Source: Warburgia ugandensis (Eukaryota; Streptophyta; Magnoliopsida; Canellales; Canellaceae). From it: a stretch of 64,000 bases of DNA. Numbering within the stretch: the stretch's first letter is position 1; each line of letters begins with the position of its first letter. Location of the stretch: assembly GCA_035236585.1 (NCBI GenBank), contig CP141128.1:36748684-36812683 (forward strand), read 5' to 3'. Of this stretch, positions 1-10,739 are shown piece after piece. The notes under the pieces were generated by a model that made no database searches, was not told where the DNA came from, and saw only the letters and a program-made list of their open reading frames with translations. A program made the translations under genes and the position numbers.

Positions 1-59
1 TACTACCTAGAGGAACTACTTTGAGGGCTGCGACATTATAGCATCGAACTATTTTAAGA

Positions 60-670
60 TTTTCTTTATAGATAAGTTCTCTCCACCTCATGTGCGGAGA
101 AGATGGAGCTGGAGTTTATGAGTTTAGTGTAGGGCACTAAGTCTATAGCTCATTATGAGGCAAAATTCATATGTTTGCATTGATTTGCACCTGATGTGTG
201 TAGTTCTGAATAGAAGTAGCCTAGAAGTTCTTGTGCGAGCTGAATTTTGACTTGAAGAGTCGGATACTTACATCCCAGTCTCCTATAATAGTTAGAGTGA
301 TGCAACTTATGTCCATATTAGAGAGAAAGTTAAAGATCATTTGAGGGGTAGGGGTAGGTCTAGTGGCCCTACCTTTAAGGTAGTGATGGGTAAGAAGAGG
401 AAATTCATAATGAGGAAGACATTTACTTGATCTGTGGAGTCGTCATCTACTCAATTCAGTAGGAGAGAGGAGGTTCAAGGGAAGTGCCAGACTTGCAAGT
501 GCTTGCACCTGGATAAACCTTACTACGTCACCATGGGAAGATGCTTTAGGTGTGGTTAGCAGGGCCATCAGATCAAGGATTACTAGCATACCATGAGAGT
601 TCTCCCTTTGCATTAGAATATAGTCCATAGAAGCTAGGGAATAGTCTTTACTATGACCTCGAACCAAGCT
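60..670 (+). pseudogene. Decayed Ty3/gypsy gag with zinc-knuckle remnant
   Basis: Pieces of a chromovirus-like Gag can be read on the plus strand across several frames: MELEFMSLV and GTKSIAHYEAKFICLH near 110-180, FAPDV near 185-200, and a zinc knuckle at 542-583 that reads CFRCG-stop-QGHQIKDY. The knuckle keeps the C-X2-C-X4-H-X4 spacing, but the last cysteine is a tyrosine (TAC) and a stop lies inside it. Gag packages element RNA in virus-like particles. Multiple stops and frame changes make this non-functional. The window begins inside the element, so its 5' LTR is not visible. It leads directly into protease and RT remnants, in the normal Ty3 order. Confidence 0.75.
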
Positions 671-684
671 CATACCACCAAGGC

Positions 685-990
685 CATAGTGGAAGGTACT
701 CTCTTGATTTATGATAGGCATGCTATCATTTTTATTGACCTAAGGGCTACACATTCCTTTATATCCAATTAATTTTATCTAGATTAGACATTTTGTTAGT
801 AGATTGGGGATTTGCTTAGAGATCAGCACACCAGTGGGTGAGTCTATGGTTACAAAGGAGTTTGTATAGGATGTCCCCGTAGTTGAGACAAATAGATGGC
901 TTACTGCTAACTCATTGACAAAAAATGGAGCAATTGTGGATTGCAAGAGGAAGCATGTGACATTTTATGGGCCAAACTTAGAGACCTTTG
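685..990 (+). pseudogene. Decayed Ty3/gypsy aspartic protease
   Basis: The reading VEGTLLIYDRHAIIFIDLRA followed by THSFIS matches the start of a plant Ty3 protease, where the active site is normally D-T-G-A/S followed by THSFIS. Here the active-site triad is D-L-R, so the catalytic glycine context is lost. The stretch continues past LRDQHTS-like sequence to about 990. It lies between the gag zinc knuckle and the RT, as expected. Dead copy. Confidence 0.65.
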
Positions 991-1079
991 TGTTTCTAGG
1001 ATGACTTGACACATCTAATGTCGAGATCATCTATGCTATTCATGTGACGCATCCAGGATGAGTTTAGACTACAGTTGGA

Positions 1080-2095
1080 AAAGATTGAGGTAGTACAAGA
1101 CTTCTAGGATGTGTCTTATTAGGTGTTGCATATACCACTAAGACGAGAGTTGGAATTTGTGATTGATTTGATGCTTGGAGTAGCACCCATCTCCAAGGCT
1201 CCATAGTACATGGCACCTGCAGACTTGAAGAGGTTGAAGTATCAACTTTAGAAGTTATAAGATAAGGGCTTTATATGCCTAAGTGTAGTAGTATTGGGAG
1301 CCCTGATCTATTTCTAAAGAAGAAGGATAGTTCGCTACAGCTTTGCATAGACTACATATAGTTGAATGGGGTTACAATGAGGAACAGATTAGATATCTCA
1401 TACCTCGTATAAATGATTTATTTGACCAGTTATAGTTGGCCAAGGTGTTTTTCAAGTTGACCTAAGAACTACCTATCATCAGCTTAGTATATGAGTCAAA
1501 GATGTTCCTAAGATTACATTTCAGACTCTTTATGGTCACTACAAGTTCCTGGTGATGCCATTCAAGTTGATAAATGTGTCATTAGCTTTCAAGGACCTAA
1601 TGAGATGAGTATTCAAGGATTATCTTGATAAGTTTGTCTTTGTGTTTTCTGACGGCATCCTTATCTATTCGAGCAGCATAGAGGAGCATCTAGAGCACTT
1701 GAGGATGATGTTGAGTATCTTGCAAGCTCATCAGTTGTATGTGAATTTCTCAAAGTGTGAGTTCTAGTTTGATGAGGTCCATTTTCTTGGTCACATTATA
1801 TCCAAGGACAGCATTACTATTGAGCTAACAAACATTATAGCGGTTTATTAGTGATAGAGGCCTAAGACTATGATTGAGGTGCACAGTTTTCTTTGTCTAA
1901 AAGGTTATTATCAATGTTTTATTGAGGGTTTTTCCTATGTTGTAGAGCCCTCAACTAGTTTAATAAAGAAGGATCAGAATTTCACTTGGACTGATGAATA
2001 TGAGAAGAGCTTCTAGTAGTTGAAGGAGAGACTCACATCGGCACTTTTCTTATCCTTCCCAAAAGGAAGCAGAGGCTTTTTAGTGTACAATAATG
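1080..2095 (+). pseudogene. Decayed Ty3/gypsy reverse transcriptase and start of RNase H
   Basis: Recognisable RT blocks in several frames include MAPADLKRLKYQL near 1210-1250, VFFKLT...TTYHQLS near 1447-1485, [20 protein letters not shown] near 1500-1560, and FVFVFSDGILIYS near 1635-1670, followed by EEHLEHLRMMLSILQAHQLY and VHFLGHIISKD. The catalytic F/YVDD is FSDG here, so one catalytic aspartate is gone. The RNase H start (FTWTDEYEKSF, then GFLVYNN) breaks off near 2095. Integrase and the 3' LTR are missing. This is an old truncated chromovirus-type element. Confidence 0.8.
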
Positions 2096-3555
2096 TGATA
2101 TATATAGAAATATTACATACATACATTTATATTTAGTAGGTTTTAGCCCCTGAACATTTTATAAATAGCACTAATTAGGGTTAATTCTACATTTCGTAGG
2201 TCTAGGGCACCAATGAGAAAAATGCATAAATTTGATAATTTTACCCTTTAAAAGATCAATTTTAGTGTGTCTAAATGACATTGAGGACCCTCACATGCTA
2301 AATATGTTAGAGAGCTTGACTAAAAATTGCCATTTTCAAAATAATAGTGGTAAGGAACCCTAAGTGGAAGACTGAGCCTTATTTATTCAAAATAGGGTGG
2401 CCTTATCAAAATTAAGGTGACAGAACTTTCCATGCATGCATGAAAGCTATGCACCACCTTAGGAAGCTTCTAAGAGAAGCTCAAATCATATACATTGTGA
2501 TCACATGCAATGAAAGGTTCTCTTAAATAAAACACATAAGAAGATTCAGGTCGCATGAGATATTTTAATTACACACACTCTCTCTCTCTCTTACTCAACC
2601 ACAACTGGGGACTACATAAGGGGCCACAGAAGTTTTTCTAGGCAAGGTGGTAAGTCACACTAAGTCCCATGTTTTTACATGAGAGAAATAAGTAATAAAA
2701 GTGGAGAAAATAAAGGATTTAAGAGAGAGAGAATTTATGGGAAATCTATACTTACAAATTATCCATACTTTTTAAGCTTTAAAGGCCAAGACATATCCTC
2801 GTTCATGCATATCCTAAGCAACCAATGAGAATAAAACCAAATAAAGATGGACCAATGAGAAGATACACTATAATGGAGGCTAGAACCAATCCCATTGGTG
2901 GAGATAATTTCAATGGGTTGCTGACCTTAAAATTAGGAGGACAACTTGCACATCATGGAATGGAACGTCCTACTCTCCTTAGTGCTTATTGGTTAGAGAA
3001 ATTTATAGTAGGCTAGGAGAAAAATAAGGGAAAACTTAGAGTGGATAAGGAAATCTCAATGGAATATAAGCTATTAACTCTAAGGAATCCCATGCAATGG
3101 TGGAGAGAAAAGAAGCTATCAAGGATAGATCCTTGTGGATAAGAACATTCCAACTGAATCTCATCCACTCAAGCTAGGGAAATGATGATCCAATGGACAA
3201 GGATGAACCAAAGAAAAGCTACACACCCTAGCTACCACCCACTCTATGAAAAGTCAAACCAAAACCCTATGGAAAGAAAGATCTCCACCACTCATTCCAA
3301 TCCAAAGGCTCACCTTTATTTTAGACTTTATAAAACTTCCTATAGAACCATATATAATTCCATGCTTCCTTTCCCATATTTTACTTTATTTACTTAGTAT
3401 TCTTCCTATCTCTTCCCACTTTCTTTCTATCTTTTTCCTTCCTACCTATCCTCTTTCTGTTCCCACTCACCCTTATCACTTTCTACCTTAGCATATCTCC
3501 TCCTATTCCATTGCCATTCCCTATCCCATACTTGCCTCCACTTGAATTCCATATC
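2096..3555. other. Unassigned noncoding sequence, possibly part of an LTR
   Basis: No convincing coding region is visible. It begins abruptly where the gypsy RNase H is cut, contains a CT run at about 2577-2592 and becomes pyrimidine-rich from about 3380 to 3555. The sequence resumes after solo LTR copy 1 at 8807, because CTCTC is duplicated on both sides. A TATA-like stretch near 3350 followed by a CT-rich leader would fit an LTR of another family, but no second copy or terminal repeat is present to prove this. Confidence 0.4.
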
Positions 3556-3560
3556 CTCTC
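3556..3560. repeat. Target site duplication CTCTC, left
   Basis: CTCTC directly precedes the TGTAACACCCC start of solo LTR copy 1 and is repeated at 8802-8806 directly after its end. The 5-bp length is standard for Ty3/gypsy integrase. Confidence 0.85.
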
Positions 3561-4150
3561 TGTAACACCCCTAATTTTTTATAATGAAATTAAATAAATA
3601 TTGAAATTTAGAATTTCAATGAAAATTGGGCTGGAATATTAGGGTTATGAAATATGCACTACTCATAGAAGTGGAATTAAGGTATGAGAGATGTATAATT
3701 GAAAACATATGCAATGGACGCTTCAAAATGACTGTTAGCACGATAATTTCTAAATACGGAGGAAAAGTCTGTATTGTTCTTCATTTTAATGAATGAAAGT
3801 GCAAAATAGTAATTTCACAAATAACCAAGACCTGAGACCTCCAAATTTGGAATGTACTAGGAAATACAAATCCAACGCCACTAAGTACACTCAATTCCGA
3901 GCTCGGGAGAATAAAATGGATTTTCTCCATAAAAGGGCAATTTAGTCTTTTCGCACTCACGTGGAGCCCACATGGGGCCCACAAGGCACCCAAAATGGAA
4001 TCCAATGACCAGACCACGTGCAATCATGGGTCAAACCACTACCACCAGCTAGTGGAGAAGGAGGTGATAGTGGGAATCAAATAAATATTAAATATTAAAA
4101 AGGGAAAAACATAATAATTAGGTGTTATGATGAAAAACACTAAAAATCCC

Positions 4151-4158
4151 TATAAATA
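4151..4158 (+). promoter_or_regulatory. TATA box of giant LTR copy 1
   Basis: TATAAATA lies 590 bp from the LTR start. Equivalent boxes sit 562 bp (copy 4), 572 bp (copy 5) and 618 bp (copy 3, minus strand) from the starts of the other copies, which marks the U3/R boundary region. Confidence 0.6.
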
Positions 4159-7100
4159 GACATCATAAAAATTCCCAAAAATATTCCAAAAATCCATCAC
4201 GAAATCCCCTAGACTCTGCCAAAATCTCAGACCATCATCCTCCTTATCCCTCTTTTCTCCTCCCTTTCCTTGCATTTTATTCCCCTTATTAAAGTGTCCA
4301 CAGAAGCACCAGGAGGAATATTCCTCCTCTGGATATCGGGCGCTTCCATAGACACGCCGTCCCAACGATAAGGGTTTTCACCCTGTTACGGTTTTTGAGT
4401 TTTATGTTAATTTTCAGCCGTTGAAACATAATCTTGACCGTTGGATAGTTGGGTAATATCAAGATATACAAAACTCATTTGATTTTACCATAATCCGTGG
4501 AGTATCCGTGGATAAATCAGGGGAAAACAGAAGCTCTGGTGACCTATATTATAAGGAGTGGATTTTCTGGTTTTTCTGGCATAGATCTTTAATATCTTTT
4601 TCTAGGTAGGTGCACTTGCACCCCTATTTCATTTACAGTAGGTTAGTTTGGTTTTCTGGCAAGGATCGGAGCTCCCTAGTCGTTGATCCTTCGGAGACGA
4701 TGGATTCAGCACTGAGGGTTGAGATCCTATCGATCCACAGCGCAAATGTTACTTCTGAGCCAATGGATGGATTCCTGGGGCCTAAAAACCCCAGGATGTG
4801 AAATATGGATTCTTGGTTTTAATGGATGGGGGAGATCCGTACCTGTAACCCAGATTTGATCTGGGGCGTCTATTTTGTTAACTAAAAATCATAATTCTTC
4901 AATTCAGAGCTTGATATAGCTCTGATTTTAGATCAAAAAAATGATATGGACTCCTTGTAGTGTTTACCATGTATTGAAATTATTAGATCCATGTTTTAAT
5001 TTGTATTTACATAAGTTATTTAGTAAAATCAGTACCCATGATCTTAGATCATGGATCAGATGACTTTAAAAGAAAAATCTGAACCGATGGATGTCTTCAG
5101 AGACACTCTAATACCTTAGGATCTTGTTCACAATAAGATTTATGTTCTTTTATATGAATTAATTGATCAAAAACAGAAAAGATGAAATTCAGCCCTTAAA
5201 ACGGGCTGAAATAATGAAATATTAATTCTGACTTTAATTGAACTCTGATTTTAGATCAGAAACTTTATTTAGAATAATGTTGATGTTAGTAATTCATTGA
5301 AATTATTAGATTGTGTTTTTAAGTACTATTTACATGATCTTTTTGATGAAATTTGTGTCATTGATCATGGATCATGGCCCACATAACCCCAAACATGAAA
5401 TCTGAACCGATAGATGTGTTCAGAAGATCCAAAAACCTTAATATACATATTCATAGTATAATTTGTATGCCTCTATATCAGTCCCAAATGATCAAAACAG
5501 TAAGGTGAAATTCAGCCCTTAAAAAGGGCTGAAATCTTAAAATTTCAATTTCAATCTCAATTGAGATCCAAATTGAGATCGGAAAATTGGGATGGATTCC
5601 TTGTGATAATCCAAATGGACTGAAATTATAAAATTTTAATTTTAATTAATTAAAATTTCTGTAATTAAGTGGATAAGTAACTAACATCCTTGATCTACAG
5701 GATCTAGGATGATCAGACCACAATTACCTTATTGGATGATTATATTATAACATAATTAATAATATCAGTGGATTAAATTATATTTATTAGGCAGATCTTA
5801 AGAGATCTAGCCTTAAAGGTTACTAAAACCCTTAAAATTGAATAGTATCTCCCAGATCAAGATGATCCAGGATGATTGGACAGCATGAATGTATTTTGAT
5901 GATGATCTTGAGATAAGATCATAGGTATTTAATGAAGGGATGATGTGGATTTGGGCTAGATCATGATCTATGCCCTTAAATGGTACAAAGTAACCTAAGA
6001 TCTCCTTGATCGGGTAGATCATGGAAGATCAAATCAATGGATGAGATAAATCCATGATTTAATAATTAAATTAAATCAATATAATATGTTGGATCTAAAA
6101 TAAAATGAAGGATCAAGATCTAAACCTTAAAAAGATGAAGGATGACTATGGATCAATTAAGACCCTTGGATCATGATAACATGTTAGATTTCTATTTCAA
6201 TTATTGAACATTATGATAATTGTCTTTCATTTCTTAGTTGAATTATTTATTTAATTGGTTATTTAATTGTTTATTTAAGTGTTTAGTTACTTGTTATTTA
6301 TGCTTTAAACTTATGCTTCAGTGTTTAAGTAATTGTAATTTCATTGAAATAGTAATTAAATAAAATTAGAAGGACTGAACATTCACATGGAATGTATGAG
6401 ATGGACTTAATGATAGTAAGGATCATAGTTAGTAGGATAATATAAGGAATATAAATTCCTTGGTCCAACTTAGGAAAATAATAAATCTCCATGAATGACA
6501 TTTTAATTCATGGATTTAATTAAAAACAATTAGAAAGAATACTTAGGATTAAATGCTCACAGGAACCTTATGAAAGGTTGAGTTATGGTCAAGCTAGTGA
6601 ATGATGGACATAGTGGTTAAGGGGGTTATCTAATAGAGTCACGCTCTCCCCCCACCTTCTGTTGACATTTGTGAGGTTTAAATGCTTCCTTACATGAGGA
6701 TTGAAGTAGCCACTTTGTGTTCAACCATTTAACTAGTAAGCCTTGGCCAATTTGACATAAGAGGAGCAATCTAGACTTAGAATGAAATAAGCTACCCTCA
6801 ACCAATAAAACATTAATTGGTTGAGTAATAATAATGAGAGCATAAAATATACTAAATCATCTAATTTTGATAAAAAATGAAAATCAAGATAAGGATGCTC
6901 AAACAAGATCCATAGGATCATGGATGATCAAAAACAAATACTAATGTGGTATTGTATAGTATTTATGCATATGTAGAAGAACATAGATAGAAAATCCCAA
7001 ACCCTTGATCAAATTTGATTCAAGGAAAATTAGGGTATCATCTATAGGAATACATACTTGAATAGGGAAATAACCTTATACATATGGTTTGACAGATGGA

Positions 7101-7924
7101 TGAATCTAGACCATGATGGACATTGTGGAAGAATACACTGGAGATGTATGAATCAAGATACTACTTTGAGGTAGGTGGATATACAATGATATATTAGAGA
7201 TTCATGTATAGATATACATGATTATCTGTCTAAAAATATAGACCTTCATTATATCAGTATGCTTAGTACCTTAGCATAGTCATGATCCAAACAAATGATC
7301 CAAAACTTATGATCCAAAACATATTATAAGTGATCCAAAACTATATGATCAAATTAAGTGATCTAACCAAAGGATCCAACCTCATAATCTAATCCACTTG
7401 ATCTAATTTATTGATCAAGTTTAATGAGGTGAAAATAATGAGATATGGAGACTAAGGAAACCCTAAGAATAGGGTATGTATAATATTCCAGCCTTAGTTA
7501 AATAGACAGATCGTCTGATATGTACAATATATTTTCCATACAAGTATGGAGACTTGTGGATTTTGATTTACACAGAGATAGAGACTGGGGATGCTATGCT
7601 AGGGAAGTTATGAGGGTTTGGCCACCCACTTCCTGAAACTTATATGATGATACCATGCCCAAAGAGAGGCTAAATGTCAGGTGGGGCAGTAATGGGAAGG
7701 CCCCACTGTGACAACCATGTTCCACCCCATGAGGACATGGATTGATTATTCCACAGTTGGTGTCAGTGGAGGATTATATAGTTATCCGGGCGCGCTGTAT
7801 GGATTGAGGCTATAAGCATAGTAGTCCTAATGTATTTTGCATTATGATGCAAATATGATAGCCATAGTATGATGCCATGGCATGATGATATGCCATTACA
7901 TGAGTTCCTAGAATGAGTACCCCA

Positions 7925-8160
7925 TATGATAATTGGCTAGGTATTGCTCTCCTAAGTGGGAGTATAGCCAGGGGAAGGAACAAACATGGCATGATGATAT
8001 GCTATTACATGAGTTCTTAGAATGAAAACCCTGTATGAGGATTGGCTAGGTATTGCTCTCCTATGTGAGAGTATAGCCAGGGGAAGGAACAAGTGTTGAA
8101 TAATCTTTGGCTAGGTATTGCTCTCCTAAGTGGGAGTATAGCCAGGAAAAGTAACAAGTT
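7925..8160 (+). repeat. Short tandem repeat inside giant LTR copy 1
   Basis: A unit containing GGCTAGGTATTGCTCTCC followed by GGGAGTATAGCCAGG occurs three times, near 7931, 8044 and 8110. The preceding stretch with GCATGATGATATGC is also duplicated (7880 and 7990). This explains part of the length difference between copies. Confidence 0.7.
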
Positions 8161-8333
8161 TTGAGCAATCTTCACTATATTAACTAATTTGTCATGTACT
8201 ACATAAATAACGTATGTACCCTATGTGGAGATATCTTATGAATGGATAACTATGATGAAATAAGGACCGAGGTATATACTCTTATGTTGATGAAGTAGTA
8301 TGTTTTTGTATTCCCCTACCAAGCATAGCTTAC

Positions 8334-8363
8334 TGAGGTATTGTACATGTTTACAATACCTCA
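8334..8363 (+). other. Conserved hairpin near 3' end of giant LTR copy 1
   Basis: TGAGGTATTGTA and TACAATACCTCA form a perfect 12-bp stem with a 6-nt loop. The same structure, with different but still paired bases, occurs at the same place in the other copies. It is preceded by the conserved CCCCTACCAAGCATAGCTT. Confidence 0.7.
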
Positions 8364-8801
8364 GATACAGAGAAGGAGGGTTAGAAGCTCAAGACTATAG
8401 AAGACTTAAGAAGATGTGGATGAATAATCAAACAAGATACCTCCTCTTGAAGACATGTATTTTATTTGAGGGAATTGTATTGTATTGAGAGTTTTAATGT
8501 ATGGTGAGGTTTGTATATTTTGGATTATGTAATTTGGACAGGTATTGTACTGATACCATGCTGTACTGTGAGCCATTGGATGGATTTTGGAAGTTTAATA
8601 AAATCATATTCCTTCAATGGAATTTTATTTTGTACACAAATTGTACTTATGTTAAGGATGAAGTGGTGACTTGGGTTTTCAAAACAAGTTTAAAAGAACA
8701 GAATTTCCACTGCTTTGTTTTGTGAAATTTTTTACTGAGGGGATGCCCTTGCCTTTGAAAAATATATTATAAAATGTGTTTCAAAAACTCGAGTCATCAC
8801 A

Positions 8802-8806
8802 CTCTC
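8802..8806. repeat. Target site duplication CTCTC, right
   Basis: Matches 3556-3560 exactly and directly follows the LTR end. Confidence 0.85.
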
Positions 8807-9139
8807 CTTCCTTTCTCTCTTTTATTCCTCTCATCCTTTTCCAACCTTAACCCTTCTTTCTTCCTTCTCTTCCTTGGATCCTAGACATCAAAACCTTAGG
8901 GCTACCACTCTAAAACCCCTATATGTATGTAGAGGTGAAGAAGATCACTAAGGGGTCTCTTACCTTTACCTACACCTTGAAAGAAAAACCTTGGAGAAAT
9001 TGAGGGACAGATCAGTCTTGCCAACTCTCCCCCATGATCCAATGTCAAATCCTTTGGAGAAGAGGTCAGTGCATTGCTAAAATTGGGGATTTATATGATG
9101 GCAAATAAAAGAGGGTTTAAACACAATCTTCTTATTAAA
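8807..9139. other. Continuation of the sequence interrupted by solo LTR copy 1
   Basis: Pyrimidine-rich at first, matching the composition of 3380-3555, then ordinary noncoding sequence. No gene is visible. An A-run at about 9138-9148 borders the CACTA subterminal array. Confidence 0.4.
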
Positions 9140-9470
9140 AAAAAAAAGATAGTTTTATGAAAACCATCTTATATAATCAAATTTTATAAGATGGTTTCAT
9201 AAAAATGGTCTTAGAAATAATTATATAGGATTGTTTTGAAGAACTGTCTTATAAAGTTCCATTTTATAGGATGGTTTTTTAAACCATCTTATAAAGTTTG
9301 ATTATATAAGATGATTTTAAAGAGCCTATTTTTAAGGGTTTATAAGATAGTTTTTTAAATAGCCTTATAAAATAGAACTTTATAAGACTATTTTTAGAAA
9401 AATGTCTTATTGATTCAAGTTTTATAAGATGATCTTAAAAATCATCCTTTAACGCTTCCTTCTAAAACAT
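9140..9470. repeat. Left subterminal repeat array of a CACTA element
   Basis: Many direct and inverted copies of a short unit built from GATGGTTT and AAACCATCTTATA. One clear inverted pair is TATAGGATGGTTT / AAACCATCTTATA at about 9265-9293. A matching array with the same unit lies at 19445-19960, on the far side of the TNP2 remnants. CACTA transposons characteristically carry such subterminal arrays as transposase-binding sites. The terminal CACTA motif itself was not found. Confidence 0.65.
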
Positions 9471-9550
9471 CATGAAGTTCAACCTACAGTTTTTTACTCT
9501 CATTTTCTTCAATGAAAAACTCATATATTGAGTTGGATTTATGTATATTT

Positions 9551-10188
9551 GATCCTAAACTTGTATTTTCTTGGTGGATATCTATTTTCTTATGTATTCT
9601 TTATTGCTTTTATCATTTGATTAATTTATTTAATGTTTATGGGTATAAAATTTCTTTTATAAAGTTTTCCCTTGCCATGTGTGGATCATTAATGAGTATG
9701 AATTAGTGTGTAGATAATTCATGCGAATGGATTAGTTATCTTTTTGTGTCATTCATTCTTGTCCCAATCTTAGAGTTGAATAGTAATGTCCTCTAATATA
9801 TTATTTTTTCCAATTGTATATTTTCTTTGCGCAACAAATGTTTGGTTAAATGCTCAACCCATTGTTATTGATCTTGAACTTGTATTTTCTTGGTGGATAT
9901 CTGTTTTCTTGTGTATTCTTTATTGATTTTATGATATGATTAATTTATTTAATGTTTATGGGTATAAAACATCTTTTATAAAGTTTTCCCTTCCTATGTG
10001 TGGATCATTAATGAGTATGAATTAGTGTGTGGATAATTCATGTGAATGGATTAGTTATCTTTTTGTGTCATTCATTCTTGTCCCAATCTTAGATTTGAAT
10101 AGTAATGTCCTCTAATATATATGTTTTTTCCAATTGTATATTTTCTATGCGCATCAAATGTTTGGTTAAATGCTTTACCCATTGTTAT
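9551..10188 (+). repeat. Tandem duplication, period about 319 bp
   Basis: The sequence beginning GATCCTAAACTTGTATTTTC at 9551 recurs from about 9871, with TTGTATTTTC at 9561 and again at 9880. The two units are very similar through GGTTAAATGCT and CCATTGTTATTGATCTT. The second unit leads straight into the duplicated transposase-associated domain region. Noncoding, AT-rich and part of the CACTA interior. Confidence 0.8.
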
Positions 10189-10739
10189 TGATCTTTTCAT
10201 GTCTAGAAAGTCTTTACACGCATCTGAACTTCCAAATTTTGACAAAATGGACAAATATGCTTTGATGACTATGAAAATATCAGCAAGAGAACATGAGGAG
10301 GGAATAGAAAAGTCCATAGAGTTTTGTAGTTAGGCTAGGTGGTGATTGTAATCGGATGTGATGTCCATGCTCGAGATGTGGAAGCTTAAAAAGACTTAGT
10401 GTAGGTGAGTTGAGAGAACATTTGTGCTTCAATGGAGTTGATGAAAGCTATTGCTTAACCCAATGTTATTAATCTTTGCATGTCTAAAAGTCTTTGCATG
10501 CATCTAAACTTGAAATTTTTGACAAAATGGACAAATATGCTTGGATGACTATGAAAATATCATCAAGAGAATATGAGAAGGGAATATAAAAGTTCATAGA
10601 GTTTGCAGTTAAGGCAGGTGGTGATTGTATTAGGATGCATGTTCGTGCTCGAGACGTGGACCCTTAAAAAGGGTTACTATAGGTGAGTTAAGAGAACATT
10701 TATGCTTCAATGGAGTTGATGAAAGCTATTGGTCCTAAA
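10178..10739 (+). pseudogene. Transposase-associated domain (CACTA), tandemly duplicated
   Basis: Copy 1 (about 10178-10458) reads FDKMDKYALMTMK, then SAREHEEGIEKSIEFCS, then a Cys-rich SMLEM/LREHLCFNGVDESY stretch. Copy 2 (about 10459-10739) repeats it with a period of about 281 bp. This is the N-terminal transposase-associated domain that precedes TNP2 in plant CACTA transposases; family members typically read M-D-K-S-W-M and then an E-Y-E-x-G-V-x-x-F-I-x-F-A motif. Each copy has stops and frame changes, so both are dead. Confidence 0.75.

Larger units (their letters stand above)
3561..8801 (+). mobile_element. Giant solo LTR, copy 1 (5.24 kb)
   Basis: Starts TGTAACACCCC and ends GAGTCATCACA, with perfect 5-bp target duplications, and contains no gag or pol. 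It is therefore a solo LTR, the product of recombination between the two LTRs of a full element. The end resembles that of the Tekay LTR at 37180 (GTCGTCACA). Homologous sequence recurs at 12268, 21825 (-), 47704, 50888, 55745 (-) and 61115 (-). Landmarks are a TATA box at 4151-4158, a donor-like CTAG|GTAGGT at 4602-4611, a GATC-dense tract around 5690-6180, a conserved block at 6528-6780 and a hairpin at 8334-8363. Short tandem-like duplications of a GGCTAGGTATTGCTCTCCTA unit occur at about 7930-8150. Short ORFs inside show no family match. Confidence 0.9.

Noticed and set aside
2825-3491. Small ORFs at 2825-3016, 3182-3397 and 3246-3491
   Set aside because: Short, low-complexity at their ends, overlapping each other in different frames, with no recognisable motif.
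9140-9470. Alternating ATAAG/CTTAT repeats taken at first for a CRISPR-like array
   Set aside because: Units are irregular, overlap in both orientations and lack constant spacers. The context is a plant transposon.
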